A stretch of 64,000 bases of DNA from Aphelocoma coerulescens (lineage: Eukaryota; Chordata; Aves; Passeriformes; Corvidae), in assembly GCF_041296385.1 (NCBI RefSeq), contig NC_091014.1, positions 10,701,578 through 10,765,577 of the forward strand, in the 5' to 3' direction. A program made the translations under genes and the position numbers. Below, piece by piece: positions 1 through 11,338 of the stretch. Within the stretch, counting starts at the first letter, position 1, and each line of letters begins with the position of its first letter. The notes beneath the pieces were generated by a model, which was not told where the DNA came from, did no database searches, and worked only from the letters and a program-made list of their open reading frames with translations.

Positions 1-211
1 AGGCAAACCCAACCAGGAGCTTCACCTGCCCTCCTGCGCTGTGATCGGCCCCCATCTGTGGGATATGCCCAGCCCTTGCCCTGGAGGGATCTCTGCTGAG
101 ACAAGAGATTTCGCAATTGCCCAGCAGGACTCCCTGAAAAGGCAGCCACTTCTTGGGTCATGGCGAGGAAAAGTGGACCCACAATCCTTTAGGAGACACT
201 ATGCAGATCTT

Positions 212-256
212 TCTGTAACCCATTGGTCTGTCCCAGACCCTCTGTAACCCATTGGT
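212..256 (+). promoter_or_regulatory. Duplicated inverted CCAAT box in LTR U3
   Basis: The 16-base word TCTGTAACCCATTGGT occurs at 212-227 and again, identically, at 241-256. Each copy contains ATTGG, the reverse complement of CCAAT, the binding site of the NF-Y type of factor. The second copy lies about 25 bases upstream of the TATA box. Doubled enhancer or CCAAT modules are common in retroviral U3 regions. Activity is inferred, not shown. Confidence 0.6.
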
Positions 257-279
257 CCCCCACTGATCCCCTGTATCCC

Positions 280-289
280 TATAAAAGGA
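280..289 (+). promoter_or_regulatory. LTR TATA box
   Basis: CTATAAAAGG lies downstream of the two CCAAT-type boxes and about 70 bases before AATAAA. That is the usual spacing for a retroviral LTR in which transcription starts about 25-30 bases after the TATA box and the polyadenylation signal lies in R. Confidence 0.65.
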
Positions 290-354
290 AGCCCCCTGGC
301 TCTGTGGGAGAGAGAGCTCGTCCCTGGCTTTCCCCTTCGCCAGAGGGGACCAAC

Positions 355-360
355 AATAAA
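355..360 (+). terminator. LTR polyadenylation signal AATAAA
   Basis: A canonical AATAAA lies about 70 bases downstream of the LTR TATA box, in the position expected for the R region. A TCTCTCTCTGGTCTGGTTTGG stretch rich in T and GT follows at about 400-420 and could be the downstream element. Confidence 0.55.
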
Positions 361-696
361 GCTGCCTCTGTGCAGAACCAGCCACACGGGCCTTCTCGTC
401 TCTCTCTGGTCTGGTTTGGCCTGGAGGTGCCCTGCAGAGCTGAGCTGGAATCACGAGCTGACAATCACTGAAGAGCTGACAGCCTCTGCAAGGGCCCTCC
501 TGCCAGCAGCTGAGGGAAGACACTGGGCTTCGGGAAGGCGATTCCTTTCGGGACCATCTCTCCGGACCAGTCACCTCTTCCTGGGTCAGAGCCACGGACC
601 CCACCACCAGCAGTAATACCCATCCTCCCCTGCGGGGCAGGCAGAAGATTGCCCAGGGCTCGGGGCAGTATGCTAGCCAGCAATGGCACCACGGCA

Positions 697-2353
697 ATAT
701 AAAAAGTCAGAGAATTTAGCTAATTTATCCATTTTCCAATCCATGTACAATTTCACGTGTAGGTATATTTATTTCAGTTAGATGACTAATTTTAAGTACT
801 TAAGTGCTTCACTAGGTAAATGCAAGAAAAAGAGGATGTTATACCTTCTCATATAAATGCTCCCTGAGAAATGGATCCACAGCCACATTGGAACTACAGT
901 CAATGCAAAGGATTCTTACACATCACAGCCCTTTCTTACATGGTATTTTTCTGTCTGAAGGTGTTCTACTGATCTGAACAGAGAAATTATAGCATCTGCT
1001 GGTTTCTGAGATTGGGAAAAGGCCTGTGACTCATGACCAGTTTACATGGATTGTTTACAACTGCCTGTTGCTTTGTTTCAAGGTTTATAGAACACAGATC
1101 ATTGCCTTCAATTAAAATTGCCTGTGTATATATAAAAAGCATAAAGGCTAATGTGTTTTTATATAACAATAAGAATAGCATGCTTAAAATGTACCACACT
1201 TGAAATATAACAACACAATGTAACAGAAACAGTCCAAAGAAGTGGGAAATAGGAAACAAGGATTCCTTTATTCAACTCTGATTTACAAAACATTTTTACA
1301 GAGATTTATTTAAATTCCTTAAGCTATATCTTAAACAAGAAACGACTACTAAAACCTGATTTTGCATAATAAGATTTTTAATAATCATAACTATGTTAGC
1401 CTTTTACCTCTGATCTCATTGCTCTTGTCATTAAGAAAATTATTTAAGATTATAGTTTACCATATTTGAGAAGAAGAGGTGATGTGATGTAGAGGAATGC
1501 AAATTATGGTAGGAACTTTAAAATAATTGTGATCTGCAAACTTGCAGAAAATTAGAAATCTTAATATAAAATCAGCAGCTGCTTGTCATTCACAAAGATG
1601 AAAATGCACAATGGACAGTCTTACTTCAACACTGCTCAATAATAAATCAGCAGGCCAGACATGACTCAGTGTCTGCTCATAAATTAGTCTTTTGACATGG
1701 AACAAGGAGACACAAGGAAAGGGAAAACAGAAAAAAGGAGAGAAGTAGCAAGACCATGCCTCACATGGCTTTCTGCTCTATTACTCTTAGACAATTACAT
1801 GAAATATTGAACAGTGCAATTACTGACAAAAAGAGTGTGTTAAACAAACATGCTGTAATGGACCAAGCTATTGAAATCAATAGTAGATTAGCTATAAATT
1901 GATGTAAGACCATTGTAGATGCAACTTTGTTCCATAAGATACAACAGTGGGCCCAGAGATGATTCCCATTACACTTACAATCCCCAAACTGACAATTTTG
2001 AGAACATCAAAGTGTTCCTTATTCCTATCTATGGCAATAGCAGAAAAAAAGAAAGGCAGATTAAACCGAGATAACATAAGGAATTTACATGGGCCAAAAT
2101 TAGTTGGCATAGAAATCCCACATTACACCTATAGTCAAGACACCCAGGTCTGTCTGTTTACCACCAAGGAAACTGAGTTTGATTTAGAGATCTCAATAGG
2201 GACTTATTTTACACAGAAGCCCAGGCCTGTTGTGCTTGACTTCAGCTGATGTTGGAGGGAGGTTGGCAGTGTGCCGTCCTCTGCCTGCCTCTGTTACGTG
2301 CATATCTGAGCTGGCTCAGTTAAACTCAGAGATCCGGCAGATCTCAGCTTTTC
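697..2353. other. AT-rich DNA without recognised features
   Basis: This stretch begins just after the LTR edge with AT-rich, apparently single-copy sequence. Frames of 70-100 codons occur on both strands near 1890-2250 but overlap each other and show no family motif, domain or splice-flanked structure. I see no repeat or RNA gene. Confidence 0.5.
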
Positions 2354-2355
2354 TA

Positions 2356-2456
2356 AAAAACTAAAAACCTAAACAAAACCAAAACCAACCAACCAACCAA
2401 CCAAAAAACAATAACAAAAAACCCAAAGAACAACAACAAAAAACCCAAAACAAAAC
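2356..2456. repeat. A/C-rich low-complexity tract with (CCAA)n core
   Basis: About 100 bases consist almost only of A and C, with a CCAA tetranucleotide run at about 2385-2404 and AAC/CAAA words around it. No LINE or SINE body is recognisable on either side, so it is called low complexity rather than a retrotransposon tail. Confidence 0.85.
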
Positions 2457-5400
2457 ATCTTTTGAGGTGTTTTCAATGTGTGATGACAAAGCCTAAACTC
2501 CTATACATCCAGAGCACTTCTACCTAATAAATGGTGTTCAGCCTAAGAAATTCAGTTGATGAAACTGAGACAAAGGTCTATCACATCAACCCATGTAATG
2601 CAAGTCTGCAAACAAAATGAAGCAGGAATTAATACTGTGATTTCTGTGACTGTTGACATTCAGCAGTTGCTAGTTTAGTAGCAAACCAGCACCAAAGCCT
2701 ATCCAGCTATATGGTGTTTTACAGCTAAAGATGGGGCTGAGTTGCAAGCTAAATAGCTGTTTAAGAATCTTAAGAACCTTTTCTGAATATCAAACTTATT
2801 TTCACTGTCATACTAGGGAAAACTTTGAAGAGAAGTAAGAGAGGATGAGTTCCAGTAGTATAAAATTGAAACCGGTAATAATATATTTTTAGTATGTCAA
2901 GCTGAAGGAATAGGAGAGTTTGGAGAATTTGGGAATATTTTCGGGTGGCATCAACACCACTGTTAAGAAATATACATGTCCTGACTCCATTCCCTCACTG
3001 TGAATAAATAACAGTGGCAAATGAAGTGTTAAAAATTTAAGGAGAAAGAGATAAGAGTCAAAAAAGGTATAATGGATTCAATTAAGGATTCAGAAGCAAC
3101 ACAAATGAAATAATTTAAGTTTATTTTAGGAATTATGATTTTAACTGCTTTGTTAAGCCTCTGAGCATGGCCAGGATAAACAAAAAGCTTTAAATTTGGA
3201 TTTAATTGGGAGCTCATTAAACTGTTATGTAGCAGATTCTGTCACTTGTGAAGCGTTTAATTTAACATCACATTTCTCAGCCCAGTGTGAGCAGAAGGGA
3301 CTGGTTTGGCTGGCACACAGAGTACAGACCTGTATCTAGCATTGATGACCCTAAACACTGTGCCAATGCAATCAGATGGCAACTGGTGGAAAAAAAATCG
3401 GGCCCACTCTACTATGCTCAAGATGTTTTCTTTTTGTGTGGGCTCAAATAGGCATGTTGCACCTATAGATGGAATTGGCATATTCCTGTCTATTTGCCTT
3501 GGATACCAGCATATTTCTGTGAACCAGAGAAACTCATTGTGCTAAACTGGTTCAAAGGTGATATAGTTCAAAAAAGCTCTGCAGCTTCCAATATCAAAAA
3601 TTTATGGGTAGAAGTAACATCTTATTTTTCTACAAGAGTTTTTATGTCTCCTGCCAGAAAGGTAAAAGGCCCTGCAGAGATGAACAGCTTAGTTGCCTTT
3701 ATGCAGTGTGGACAGTAACCCACAAATAACCCACAGGTGACAACAGTGACAGTGGAGTAGGGTCAGGCGACAGGCGGTCCCTCAGCATACTATCTAATCC
3801 CAGCCCCTGAAACATGATCTAGAGACAGACAAAATTTTCACCCTCTTTTAGGAATTGTCCGCTTTTTATCTGCAACCCTGGACTTATGCCTGTCCCAAAT
3901 TCCCAAAATAAGAATTTGGGGTACAAAAATGCAGAGACCAGGAGGAGCAGCCTTTACCCCAGAGAGTTTGCCACCTATCTGGAATTTGCATTGGAGGATA
4001 ACACACAGGACAAAAAAAAAAAAACCAACAGTGAAGGGACGTCTCAGACATTAATATGTAGTTTTAAGGAGCTTCTAAATGGAAATTTGTGCTGTTTAAT
4101 AAAACCAATTTTCTTAAAGGAGAAATGTAGATCAGCAGTCACTCTGGAGAAAGTTCTGCTTTTCTCATTTCTCCTATCACAATCTGTTTTCTCTAGCTTT
4201 TCCTCTTGAAGACAGACTTCATAATTTGCCCATATCCGTGGTTGACACCTTCTGTTTTTCTCCAGTTGCCTCCCCACCATCTATCATACAGACTGTGTTC
4301 CTTTATAATCAAAATGTTTGTCACTTACAATGAACAACATCCAACAGCCCAACCCAAAAGAAGTAAACCAGAAAACACAGGAAGATGCATTGAAATGATC
4401 TATTTGGACCAGATAGTGGTGATAAAAAGACAACAGTTCATCTTGTTGCCAGAGGCAAGTATCACTTTTTCTGGGTGCCTGAGTAATTGGGTTTCAGTTG
4501 CATGTGTAGGGGGTTTCCAGAACTTATGGTTCTGGTGGCCAGCATGATGACTTGACTGGAAGAACAGACAAATGAGCAGGCAGTAGGACCACAGGTGAAT
4601 GCAACACCTTGGTGCTGTGCCTGCAGCTCTTCAGCTGAACAAGAACTGCGGCTGAACACTGCAGTGTCTGCATTCGGGCAGCTGGTCCATGTGCTGGGTG
4701 TCCTGGTGCTGACACAACTGACACTGGGGAGTCTACTTGGGTGAATCACCAGGGAGAAGACTGAGTGCTGGGAAACCAAGAAAGAGGCTGGAGCTGGTAG
4801 CAAATCGCTGGAAATTCTTACAGGAATTATCTATTCAAGATAGAAAAGACTTAAATCAAAATTAGAGGCCTTTTATCTTATGTCTCTGCTTGTCCCTTGT
4901 CCCAGTAGATTTTTCCCTCTGGGGATCACATTGTGAAGAAATGGGATGGCACTTGTCAAAATAGAATGGGTATGAACAAAACTAAGTACTGTTTATGCAA
5001 TTTTTATGTTGTAAAGAGAAATGGCAGAAATTGCTAGTTAAATTGATTATTAATTTTAGCTTTCAGTATTAGTTTATCAATTACAATAAACAGAAAGAAG
5101 TTCATTAGGTCTTATGAAAACTGAAAAATGGTTGTTTTTTTGTTTTCATTTAGCATATTTAAGATTCCATCTTGCTGTTTTCTCCATTTCTCCATGTCAC
5201 TATTCCTCCATGATAGTCCCTAGGACCTTAATCTTTCTAGGCCACTGAAACAAATGTTTAAATATCTGACATAGACTGTTGTTCTTACCATTGAAAGTTA
5301 TTTCTGTCATCCAGGTGACACCTGACCCAACAGCATTCCTGAAGTTTTCATACATTGATTTGCTCTATATTTTATTTTTTTCAGTTGTCAAAATAAAAAT

Positions 5401-7370
5401 AGGTTATCAAGCTAGAAATTTAAGACTTATCAAAGTTGTCACACTGAATGCCAAGGTTACTCTATTGTGTGTTTCCCGGGTGAGTTTCAGACTGACAGGG
5501 ATGAGAAGTCACTTTGTTGAAATTGTGAGATCTCCTCTCACCTCCTTAACACAATGAAGGTTCATCAAGGTAGAAAGAGCAACTTCAGAAGGGTTAGAAA
5601 GACAAAGGGTTAGAAAGACAAAAAAAATTTAAAAACACACAAAAAAAGAAGTAACTTATCAATTGACAGCCGGGTGAAGAACTTCTTCAGGTCAAATTTA
5701 ATCTCTTCTTTTTGATGGATAAAGTCATGAAAAACTTGTCAGTCATACTCTTATACTAGCTGGGATAATATTATGATGCTATTTCTTCACAGAAAGCAGC
5801 AGGGAAAGAGTGACAGTCCATATCAAATATTCCTTTTTATCAAATATTAGAAAAATAATGATCAGCTTACACAAATGCAATTTTTTTCTAAGTGCAACAT
5901 TTCTAATAGTGAACTGTAGCATTGTTAGAATAATTTGTTTCAAGATAAAACTATTTCCTCAGAAATTAGTGGGACTAATTTCTAGTTTAATGATTGCTCC
6001 ATCAAAGGGCAGTTAGACATGAAGCAGATCCAGGTTTGAAAGACTGTGTCTTCTGAGATTTCACAGCCATGGATGCTTCTGTAGATACTACCTAGAGATA
6101 CTGAGTACGGGTTCATTTGGCTGACTTCCAGGTAAGTCTTGGTTCTCGTGGTTCAGATCTCTGAAGACCATGAGGCAATATTAATCTCAGTTATTTACCT
6201 GGGCTTTAATATCTGCCTTTAGGACCTACATACTGTGAGCAACATCCAGTAAAGGTATTCAAGAAGAGAAGCCTTGGTATTTTTTTAATGGTGGGCCAAA
6301 GTCTTGAGCTTTTCTGTATGTTTTTAAGTATTAGAACATATTGATGAGGGGGTTTCGTTTGGCTGTGTTCTATTGCTTTGAGTAGTCATTAGCAAGTGAT
6401 TTGTACAAAAAAAACAGACTTCCTGTGTCAAGAATCTTTGTCAAACCTTTTAGACTCATGTAATCTTCTTCTGAGTTATGTTAGGGCATAGAGCTTGTAG
6501 TATTTTCTTTCTTTCAGTCAGGTGACTTGCTTCAACATCCAAAAGGAGGACAAAATATTTCTGCCAAAGTTTTATTTAATACTTTAACAGTAGAGATCCA
6601 AACACATGGATTTTGATCTTTATTAGTGATCTTGTTTACTTCTAAGATTTTCCCTGAGGTTTAGCTTAAGAATACTTAAGAATTCCACAGTCAGATAAAG
6701 TTCTGTTTTATGACATTTGGCTGCTTATGCTACAGTTCAAAATGTTAATCAGCCTCTGCTTAATACACATTAATTCAGACTGTAAGGGGCACCAGACATA
6801 TCTTTCCCTGCATAATAAAGGCTAGAATTAGCTGAGGAGTTAAGACTTCTGTGCATCAAATATTGCCATTTCTTACACCAGTGACTTGATTAGGTCAATA
6901 CATATGCATAGGCAATATCTAGAAAGGATAATGAACTCCAAGAACTTCAAGAGAGGCCCTTCTTCCCTGCTTCCCTTTGACTTCTAGCTATTTCACAGTA
7001 AGTCATGCTGTATAGTAAATTAACAACAAGGATTTTACTATTTTTTCTATACTAAGACATATATTAAAGTCTCATGGTAGCATTATTTAACATTTCTTTT
7101 GAAATTAAAGTAAAATAAGGGGATCTTTATTCCTTTAGTTCAACATTGGCAGTAAAAAAATAGGGATACATACCAAATCAGAGAGGAAGAGCCCACAAAT
7201 ATCATAATCCCAATGGAAAATGCAATGAAACATGAGCTGTGCACTTTTTCCAACCCTCCTCTGTTTCCAGAGAAAGGATTTAGAAATCTCAAGCGGCAAG
7301 AAAAACTGTGGGAGTAATTATGCATCACCCTACAGAATTCACAGAGGAAATGCACTGCATACAGATTTCA
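2457..7370. other. AT-rich DNA, no recognised gene
   Basis: About 4.9 kb with short open frames only. It holds an A-run near 4012-4024 and a perfect 16-bp tandem duplication at 5591-5622. A somewhat more GC-rich patch at about 4500-4800 has a 113-codon minus-strand frame, but its predicted product resembles nothing I know. No RNA gene, CR1 or LTR was recognised here. Confidence 0.5.
5591..5622. repeat. Perfect 16-bp tandem duplication
   Basis: GGGTTAGAAAGACAAA is present twice with no gap (5591-5606 and 5607-5622). It runs into an A-rich stretch, which makes replication slippage a likely origin. Confidence 0.9.
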
Positions 7371-7480
7371 ATCATGGAATGGCTTGGCAGAGATCTTAAA
7401 GATCATCTCGTTCCAACCCTCCCTTGCCATGGGCAGAGACATCTTCCAGTCGACCATACTGATCAAAATCTCATCCAAAG
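7371..7480 (-). mobile_element. CR1 LINE 3'-end fragment
   Basis: Read on the + strand it begins with a CR1-type terminal octamer remnant (ATCATGGAATGG). The usual reverse complement of the CR1 3' untranslated region follows: CTTAAAGATCATCTCGTTCC, then CCTTGCCATGGGCAGAGACA. The element is therefore on the minus strand, 5'-truncated to about 110 bases. 5' truncation is typical of CR1 insertions in birds. No coding part is present. Confidence 0.85.
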
Positions 7481-8049
7481 GGAACTGAAATGAAAAACTC
7501 GACTTACTTGAATCCTACTAAAACTTTTCTATGTCTTTTCTATCATTTTTTGGCTTCTTAGCATTATTTTACAGCTTTTTCATTATCATCAGCCATTACC
7601 CAGACAGCTGCTGGGTTAAGACCTACAAAGTACTACACATAACAGCATTTGCTGCATATACCAAAGAATTACTTATATTTAAAGGAATTATTATTAGAGT
7701 GATAATTTTTGCTGTCTCAATCAAACTGTGTTTTACAGATGTGCTACTTTGACTGAAATATTCAGCCATGAACTACAGTCTTTCTTCACTACAATTATAT
7801 TTAGTGAATCAACATAAAATAACCAGACAACATCTTGTAATGATTTAAAGGGCTTTTTGCAATAGCTGTTCTATAAAATTTTAATGAGTACACATGAAGT
7901 GATAGATGTTAATGTATTCTATAAAAGGCAGACAAATCTGCAGGTAATTTTTGCAGAACTTCTATGGAGTTTATTAAAAACAATATTTTACTGATGCTTA
8001 TGAAACTAAACAGCTCCAACATCCTGCCAATATTTTATTGGCTAATAGT

Positions 8050-8071
8050 TTTCAAAAATTAATTTTTGAAA
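8050..8071. repeat. Perfect 22-bp AT-rich palindrome
   Basis: TTTCAAAAATT is followed directly by AATTTTTGAAA, so the 22 bases equal their own reverse complement. It sits just before a GA-rich simple repeat. In AT-rich DNA this may be chance. Confidence 0.9.
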
Positions 8072-8075
8072 GGAA

Positions 8076-8100
8076 CAGAGAGAGGGAGAGAGAGAGAGAA
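8076..8100. repeat. (GA)n-rich simple repeat
   Basis: A short purine tract of GAGAGAGG and GAGAGAGA units, about 25 bases long. Confidence 0.85.
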
Positions 8101-8454
8101 CAGTTTAACTCCCTACATAGTCTTTCCGTTATTACCACTTACAAAAGAATAAAAAGCATAGCTGAAAGAGTTGAGTACTGTTCATGTACACTATTGCTGG
8201 TCACCCTCATTAAGCCCTAAGAGGGTACTGGCAACCTCACAGAGTCCCCTGTGAACTTCCACAGAAGTCCTGCACCAGTTTAGCCCCACCACTGAATGCA
8301 CGTGTAAGTGGCTTCAACGACTAAAAGCTCATCAACCCACCTGCATTTTTATCCATGCCTTCCAGCAAACCAAGGAGTCTGATTAGTGCACAACTGCAGT
8401 GTCACAGAAACATCCAAAGTTTCTTACTCTTCAGACTCCTGGTCATGAGATAAT

Positions 8455-8650
8455 CATAATAATAATATAAACAAAAAAACCCAAAAAACAACACAAAACA
8501 CACACACCAAAAAAAGCCTAAAAAGCCAAACTCCCCCAGCCAAATTAAAAAAAAACAAAAAATCAAACACAAAAGAACAACCCTAACAAACACCAACCTA
8601 AACAAAATAATCCCAAAACCCACAAAACAAAAGACAACCAAAAACTCAGA
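8455..8650. repeat. A/C-rich low-complexity tract
   Basis: Nearly 200 bases are dominated by A and C, with CAAAA, ACACAC and CCAAA words and an ATAATA start. It is similar in style to the tracts at 2356 and 19107. No mobile-element body is recognised next to it. Confidence 0.85.
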
Positions 8651-9716
8651 ACCCTAAATAACAGGGCAGGAACAAAACAGAGAATGCTGACAAGCAGTTG
8701 AATCTACTTAAAATTATTTCTGCAATTCATGGTAATTATGTCACCCATTAACATTCTTCTTGTGATCTTGGACAACACAAATCCAGAGTCCTTTAAGTTC
8801 TATTTTAACAACTGAAATGCTCCATGACAACCAGATTTGTAACTCAGAAAATGCAGAAGGGAGGGTCATATTTCTTCCATGCCTAAACATATTCAATCTC
8901 TTAATTCTTCTTTTCTTTCGGTGGCTCTAATTCCCAAATTCTGCTTTTGATATCTGCACAGTTTTAGAGTTTTTTACTGAGTACCTCATGAGGCAAGTGG
9001 CTTGCATTGCTTGTCACAAGGTGGGACATTCTCCAGTTGCTGTGCAACCTCTTTACCATTCCAACTGCCTTCTTCTTTCCTTCTGTGGACAGAATAGCTT
9101 CCACCTTGGATGAAACAGATTTTAACTCCCACCATGACTGAAACGAATATTAATTGGAGATGTATCCATGCTTGGCCTCGCAAGCCAGTTTTGTGTCTTT
9201 ACACCTAGTATTTCCTTAATAAATGAGACCTAGCAAAGAAGATGTGATTTACATTTACCAATGGCAACAGAGTTATTTAGGAAAGGTATCAGATCTGCAC
9301 TTACATGTCCATCAGTTTCTCTAAGCAACAAATCTACATAGAAATCCATTGTGGATGTAGAAGTTTGTAGGAGTGGGGTTATTCCTGCTGTGACATGTTT
9401 AGATTCTCTGGTACATGCAGAAATGAAGGTGACTAAGGAAATCATGTTGCTTAGCTTGTCGAGGATTTTGTTCCCCTAGAATAGAGTGCAACATGCACTA
9501 ACTAGGACAAATGACTTAATCTTCTCATCACTGCATGTTGTAAAATTACTTTTGGCTGAATGAACATAAAATAGGCTGTTCAAATCCAACCAGTAAGCTT
9601 CTTTTAAAGTGAAAATGTTAAATTTACAGGCTGTATTGTCTTATTTCCTCAATACATGATCAGGTCAATATTGCATACTATGTAATAAGCTACAATCAAA
9701 TCTATACATATAAATT

Positions 9717-9736
9717 AAAAAAAAAAAAAAAAAAAA
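9717..9736. repeat. Poly-A run (20 A)
   Basis: An uninterrupted run of 20 A followed by GAGAGA. No recognisable retroposed gene precedes it. Confidence 0.9.
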
Positions 9737-10763
9737 GAGAGAAACTGAATCTAATTAAATACTTGTCCTAAATACTTTTTCTTTTTGGTCAATATTGAAT
9801 TTCACATCTTTAAAATAATACTTTCTTTTGTTGTCAGATGCACAGAAAATTGGAATGCAACTTGCTCTCTGTAAAAAAACCAACTCTATTGTCAAGTGAC
9901 AGAAGGCATTCATTCTAAGTGCTTTCAAAAGACAATGAAATTAAATAATTTTATCCTTAAAACATACTGCAGTAGAGAGAACACATTGTTATGATCTGGA
10001 TAAAGTGCTATTGACTAGATCAGGAAATAGGAAAACCTATGGCAGAGTTATACTTTGAATTAGAAAACCCAAAAAAAGGAATTAATTAGATTATTCAGGG
10101 CAAAGAACTCAGACGCCAGTTCTCTGATCATCATGGTGTGTTCTGATAGGGATCCAAAAATTGCCTTATTTCATCTTTGATATTTCACTCTGTTCTGCTT
10201 AGCAGAAAGCCACTGCAGTCACTAAGGCAAGGTAGGTCATCTTCAGCTGTGTGTCAAATTGCATTCAAAGAAGCACAGAGTATTCTAGTGACCAACAATC
10301 ACTAACTCATCAACCTCCTCTATCAAACCTCCCTTTTCCCTAATAGAACCCACATGCCAGAATTGAGTTTGAATTCAGTATGATCATTTTGTTATTTCAG
10401 TTCTATCCAGGACATTTCATTTTGACCGTAACCTCTGGATTTTGGCACCAGCTCTGCCTTGTCCCTCACTAGTACTTTCCTGAAATGGAATAATTTGATT
10501 TTTACATTTAAACTTTTCCTGAACTCCTCCTTAAGGATGTCTTTTTGCCTTTTAAGTATACAAAATCATGTCAGATATTTCTCTTATATCCATTCCAGCT
10601 TTAAGAAGATAACCTCATATGTAAAAACCTATGTCATCAGCATATATTCCAAAAATATGAAGAACAGGAGTTCTATTCTATGTGAGAAGTCTACCATTTC
10701 ATTGTGTGCATGCTATACTGATATATTTATATACAGCTATAAATGGACTGTGACCAGTCTCAT

Positions 10764-11338
10764 TCACAGAATCACAGAATTGTTAGGGTTGGAAGAGATC
10801 TCTGCAGATGCAAGGCAGGGTCACCTAAAGCAGGTTATACCGGAATGCATCCAGGTGGGTTTGGAATGTCTCCAGAGAGGGAAATTCCATTACCTCCCTA
10901 AGCAGCCTGTTCCAGTGCTCTGCCACCCTCAATGTAAAGTTCTTCCTCATGTGTAGGTGGAACTTCTTGTATTTTAGTTTATGGCCATTGTTACCCGCCC
11001 TGCTGCTGGGCACCACTGAAAACAGCCTGGCACGATCCCCTTGGCACCTGCCTCTGAGATATTTATATGCATTAATGAGATCCCCTCTCAGTCTTCTCAG
11101 ACTAAACAGGCCCAGCTCCCACAGTCTCTCCTCATAAGACATGCTCCAGACCTCTTACTGCCTTTGACATGGTTCTTCACTGATCCCTTTCCAGAATCAC
11201 CTCATCTTTCTTATACTGAGGAGCCCAGAGTTGGACACAACACTCCAGATGTGCCTCACTAGAGCCAAGTAGAGGGGGAGGATCACTTCCCTCAACCTGC
11301 TGGCCACACTCTTCCTTATGCAGGCCAGGATACCCAGG
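10764..11338 (-). mobile_element. CR1 LINE, 5'-truncated, with ORF2 C-terminal part
   Basis: On the + strand it begins with two terminal octamers (TCACAGAATCACAGAAT) and GTTAGGGTTGGAAGAGATC, the reverse complement of a CR1 3' end. It continues through the 3' UTR into sequence coding for the C-terminal part of the CR1 ORF2 protein, up to about 11338. About 575 bases remain. The ends and the truncation fit target-primed insertion of an avian CR1. The copy is fairly young by eye, because over 100 codons are still open, but it cannot be autonomous without the endonuclease and most of the RT. Confidence 0.93.
10825..11142 (-). pseudogene. CR1 ORF2 C-terminal remnant (about 105 codons)
   Basis: The minus-strand frame carries the typical C-terminal signature of CR1 ORF2: MSYEERLWELGLFS near its start, then RRLRGDLINAYKYLRG, and near its end EHWNRLLREVMEFPSLETF. 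This part lies downstream of the RT domain in intact CR1 proteins. The frame stays open for about 105 codons but lacks RT catalytic motifs and the endonuclease, which are lost to 5' truncation. The Met used as start is internal to the original protein. Upstream (11143-11338) related codons continue in other frames, including an LALVRHIW stretch similar to the family's ALVRPHLE. Confidence 0.9.

Larger units (their letters stand above)
1..696 (+). mobile_element. LTR of an avian endogenous retrovirus, left part cut by window edge
   Basis: The block is far more GC-rich than the AT-rich DNA that begins abruptly after about position 696. It has the order expected of an LTR read on the + strand: a U3-like segment with two inverted CCAAT boxes (212-227 and 241-256), a TATA box CTATAAAAGG at 280-289, an AATAAA polyadenylation signal at 355-360, and a U5-like segment that would end in CA at 695-696. 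No primer-binding site or gag-like frame follows, so this is probably a solo LTR or the 3' LTR of a provirus that lies to the left. The left end is outside the window, so terminal repeats and target-site duplications cannot be checked. A U5 of over 300 nt is long, so the right border or the R/U5 split may be misplaced. The family is not identified. Open frames inside it on both strands are not convincing genes. Confidence 0.72.
7481..10763. other. AT-rich DNA with simple repeats, no recognised gene
   Basis: This segment contains a GA-rich tract (8076-8100), a 22-bp palindrome (8050-8071), a long A/C-rich low-complexity tract (8455-8650) and a poly-A run (9717-9736). The 79-codon minus-strand frame at 8402-8641 is simply a translation of the A/C-rich tract. 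I recognise no gene. Confidence 0.5.

Noticed and set aside
8402..8641. 79-codon minus-strand frame rich in Phe, Leu and Val, resembling a membrane protein
   Set aside because: It is the translation of an A/C-rich low-complexity tract. The hydrophobicity follows from T/G-rich codons on the minus strand.
10459..10956. 165-codon + strand frame
   Set aside because: Its right half is antisense to the CR1 element at 10764 and its left half has no recognisable content.
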